A stretch of DNA of 64,000 nucleotides. It comes from Dipteronia dyeriana. Taxonomy: Eukaryota > Streptophyta > Magnoliopsida > Sapindales > Sapindaceae. The stretch is taken from positions 57,822,597 through 57,886,596 of the forward strand of contig CM065303.1 of the NCBI GenBank assembly GCA_032871835.1. Reading direction: 5' to 3'. The notes beneath the pieces are model-generated. The model was not told the DNA's origin. It did not search any database and was given only the letters and a program-made list of their open reading frames with translations. Made by a program: the position numbers and the translations under genes. Below, piece by piece: positions 62,498 to 64,000 of the stretch; position 1 is the stretch's first letter, and every line of letters begins with the position of its first letter.

Positions 62498-64000
62498 ATT
62501 TCCTTAAGTGATCCATGTTCCAAGTATGGTCGATGAGTCAACCATCCATATCCTCGAGCTTGTACACCCCATTACGGATCACCATCTTTATTAGGTAGGG
62601 TCCTTCCCAATTGGGCCCTAAGACCCCGTCTGACCTCTTCCTGGTGTTCAACATCACTTTTCTGAGGACTAGATCCCCTTCTTTGAAGCTTCGGGCTTTA
62701 ACCCTTCTGTTAAAATACTTGGCAATTCTGTCTTGGTAGATCGCTACCTTCTCAGCTATTAGATCCTGCTTTTCTTCCAGGAGGTCCAAGCTAGCTCTGA
62801 GCTTGCTTTCATTGCTCCCTGATTCGAATCGTTGGACTCTAAAGGAGGTCAACTTGTGCTCTATAGGTAGGACTGCTTCAACCCCGAAGGCCAGCAAGTA
62901 GGGCGTTTCCCCGGTAGCTGTTTTCCTTGTAGTGCGATAAGCCCCGTCCTGTAGATATTCTGCTATTGAATCCATCTAGCATGGCTGTCGGTCCAGGGTA
63001 TAAGCTTCCTTACCAGTCATAATGCTAGGTAGGGGGATTACTTGAAGAGGGACTCCGTGAGGTAGGGTCTGGCCACCATAGGCAGCTATCTTGGCTAGGA
63101 CGTCAGCCCGATGATTTAGTTGTCGAGGTATCTGCTCGATTCTGAATCCCCTAAATCTGGTCCTGAGTTGTTGTGCCAGTTTCAGGTAAGCGATCATGTT
63201 ATCCCCTTTGGCCTGATAATCCCTAGAAAATTGATTGACCACGAGTGAAGAGTCACTCTTGATATTCAAGTAATCAACCCGAGCTCTATGGTAGCTTTTA
63301 TCCCAGCTAGCAGGGCTTCGTATTCCGCTTCATTGTTCGTGCCTTTAAATTCGAACCTGAAACAATTACAGCACTCAGTTCCTTATGGGTCGATGAGGAT
63401 AATGCCCGCTCCTCCCCCCGGACTGCTCAGAAGCTCCGTCAGTGTAGAGAGTCCATAACTCGTAACCCTCCGGCCAGTTGTCAAATTCTGGAATCCTCTA
63501 AAGGGTGACATCTGTTACCGTGGCGGTTACCTGATCTGAAGGTACTGAGAGCTCGGCTACAAGTCCGCTAATGCTTGAGCTTTTATCGTGGTCCTAGGAT
63601 AATACTTTGAATCGAACTGGGTATGCTCTAGGGCCCGTAGAACCAGCCTTCCAGAAACATCCGACCTTTGCAAGAACTGACGGAAGGGTTTGTCCGTCAC
63701 CACTGCTATTGAATGAGCATGAAAGTAAGGACGGAGTTTTCTTACCGAGGTCACCAAGGGATAAGCGAGCTTCTCCAACAGAGTATAGTTCTTTTCAGGC
63801 TTGGTTAGAGCGCGACTCACATAGTAGATAGGTCGCTGGATCCTATCCCCGTATTCCTTGACCAAAGCCCTACTAACAGCGGTTTCTGAAACGGCCAAGT
63901 ATATTTGGAGCTCTTCTCCAGGATTTGGCTTGACCAACAGTGGAGGGCTTGTTAGGTACCTTTTCAAAGCTTGGAAAGCCTGTTCGCTCTCCTGATCCCA
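62498..64000 (-). pseudogene. gypsy (Tat-type) pol, C-terminal part with integrase core deleted
   Basis: Reading from 64000 leftwards: the RNase H part of RT (PPLLVKPNPGEELQIYLAVS, ALTKPEKNYTLLEKLAYPLV, about 63560-63967); a second RNase H (YTDGAS, NNEAEYEALLAG, KSDSSLVVNQFS; about 62990-63430), whose presence marks the Tat group; and the integrase C-terminal module (AYRTTRKTATGETPYLLAFG and GPNWEGPY, about 62538-62945). The integrase zinc finger and DDE core, which should lie between MDSIAEYLQDG and AYRTTRK, are absent: an internal deletion at about 62940. Stops occur at several places (for example after RQPC near 62976). It cannot integrate on its own. Confidence 0.88.

Larger units (their letters stand above)
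51303..64000 (-). mobile_element. Ty3/gypsy retrotransposon, Tat-type, minus strand, 5' part outside window
   Basis: Reading on the minus strand: RT-RNase H, a second (plant/archaeal-type) RNase H and the integrase C-terminus at 62498-64000; a 97-bp tandem-repeat region at 60541-62295; an extra ORF in the opposite orientation at 57430-59985; and then a region interpreted as the 3' LTR. A dual RNase H and an extra ORF are hallmarks of the Tat group. The minus-strand LTR end ...CCCGTCAACA is placed at 51303, but the matching 5' LTR lies beyond the window, so the outer border is inferred. Nested inside are hAT element 3 and a solo LTR. Confidence 0.75.

Overview
This is a window of nuclear DNA from an angiosperm, most likely a eudicot. 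It is AT-rich and intron-containing, has CCCTAAA-type telomere-like repeats, and consists almost entirely of nested plant transposable elements (hAT, Ty1/copia, Ty3/gypsy, LINE, MITEs). I recognise one host gene with certainty: FKF1/ADAGIO 3, the LOV/F-box/Kelch blue-light receptor of the flowering clock, on the + strand at 20225-24663 (two exons, 625 codons).

Layout. 1-2531: 3' part of a decayed Ac-like hAT element. 2939-10018: complete but dead Ty1/copia element (927/947-bp LTRs, TSD CATCT). 10485-12269: 5'-truncated LINE on the minus strand (TSD TGATCAGTT). 12270-20000: AT-rich intergenic DNA with several MITE-like inverted-repeat elements and tandem repeats. 20225-24663: FKF1, preceded by a G-box and an evening element. 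24664-35695: mosaic of old LTR fragments, one of them in inverted orientation to its sister copy, a copia solo LTR (27924-29076), two hAT-type non-autonomous elements and a gypsy-type solo LTR (33496-35043). 35696-48130: second hAT element whose transposase gene is split by a 9.6-kb copia element with unusually long (about 2.05 kb) LTRs (37518-47163, TSD CTTAG). 48199-49585: second gypsy-type solo LTR. 51303-64000: a Tat-type Ty3/gypsy element on the minus strand. Its pol end lies at 62498-64000, followed by a tandem-repeat 3' region and an extra ORF in antisense orientation. It is invaded by a complete hAT element (51615-56224) and by a solo LTR (60834-62124).

The most striking item is that third hAT element. 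It has a perfect 8-bp target duplication, matching 12-bp ends, subterminal CCCG-rich repeats and a three-exon transposase gene that reads through without a stop (693 residues by my splice model), with all catalytic positions present. It is the only element here that looks potentially functional. The other coding elements are dead, mostly through in-frame stops that look like C-to-T/G-to-A decay (Trp, Gln and Arg codons turned into stops), plus small tandem duplications and one large integrase deletion.

No tRNA, rRNA, CRISPR or bacterial-type feature was seen. I did not find an obviously new biological system. The best leads are the intact hAT element, the splice-acceptor motifs just before the start codons of three elements, the antisense extra ORF of the gypsy element with its own TATA-like box and introns, and a solo LTR that carries a few bases of primer-binding leader at its 3' side.
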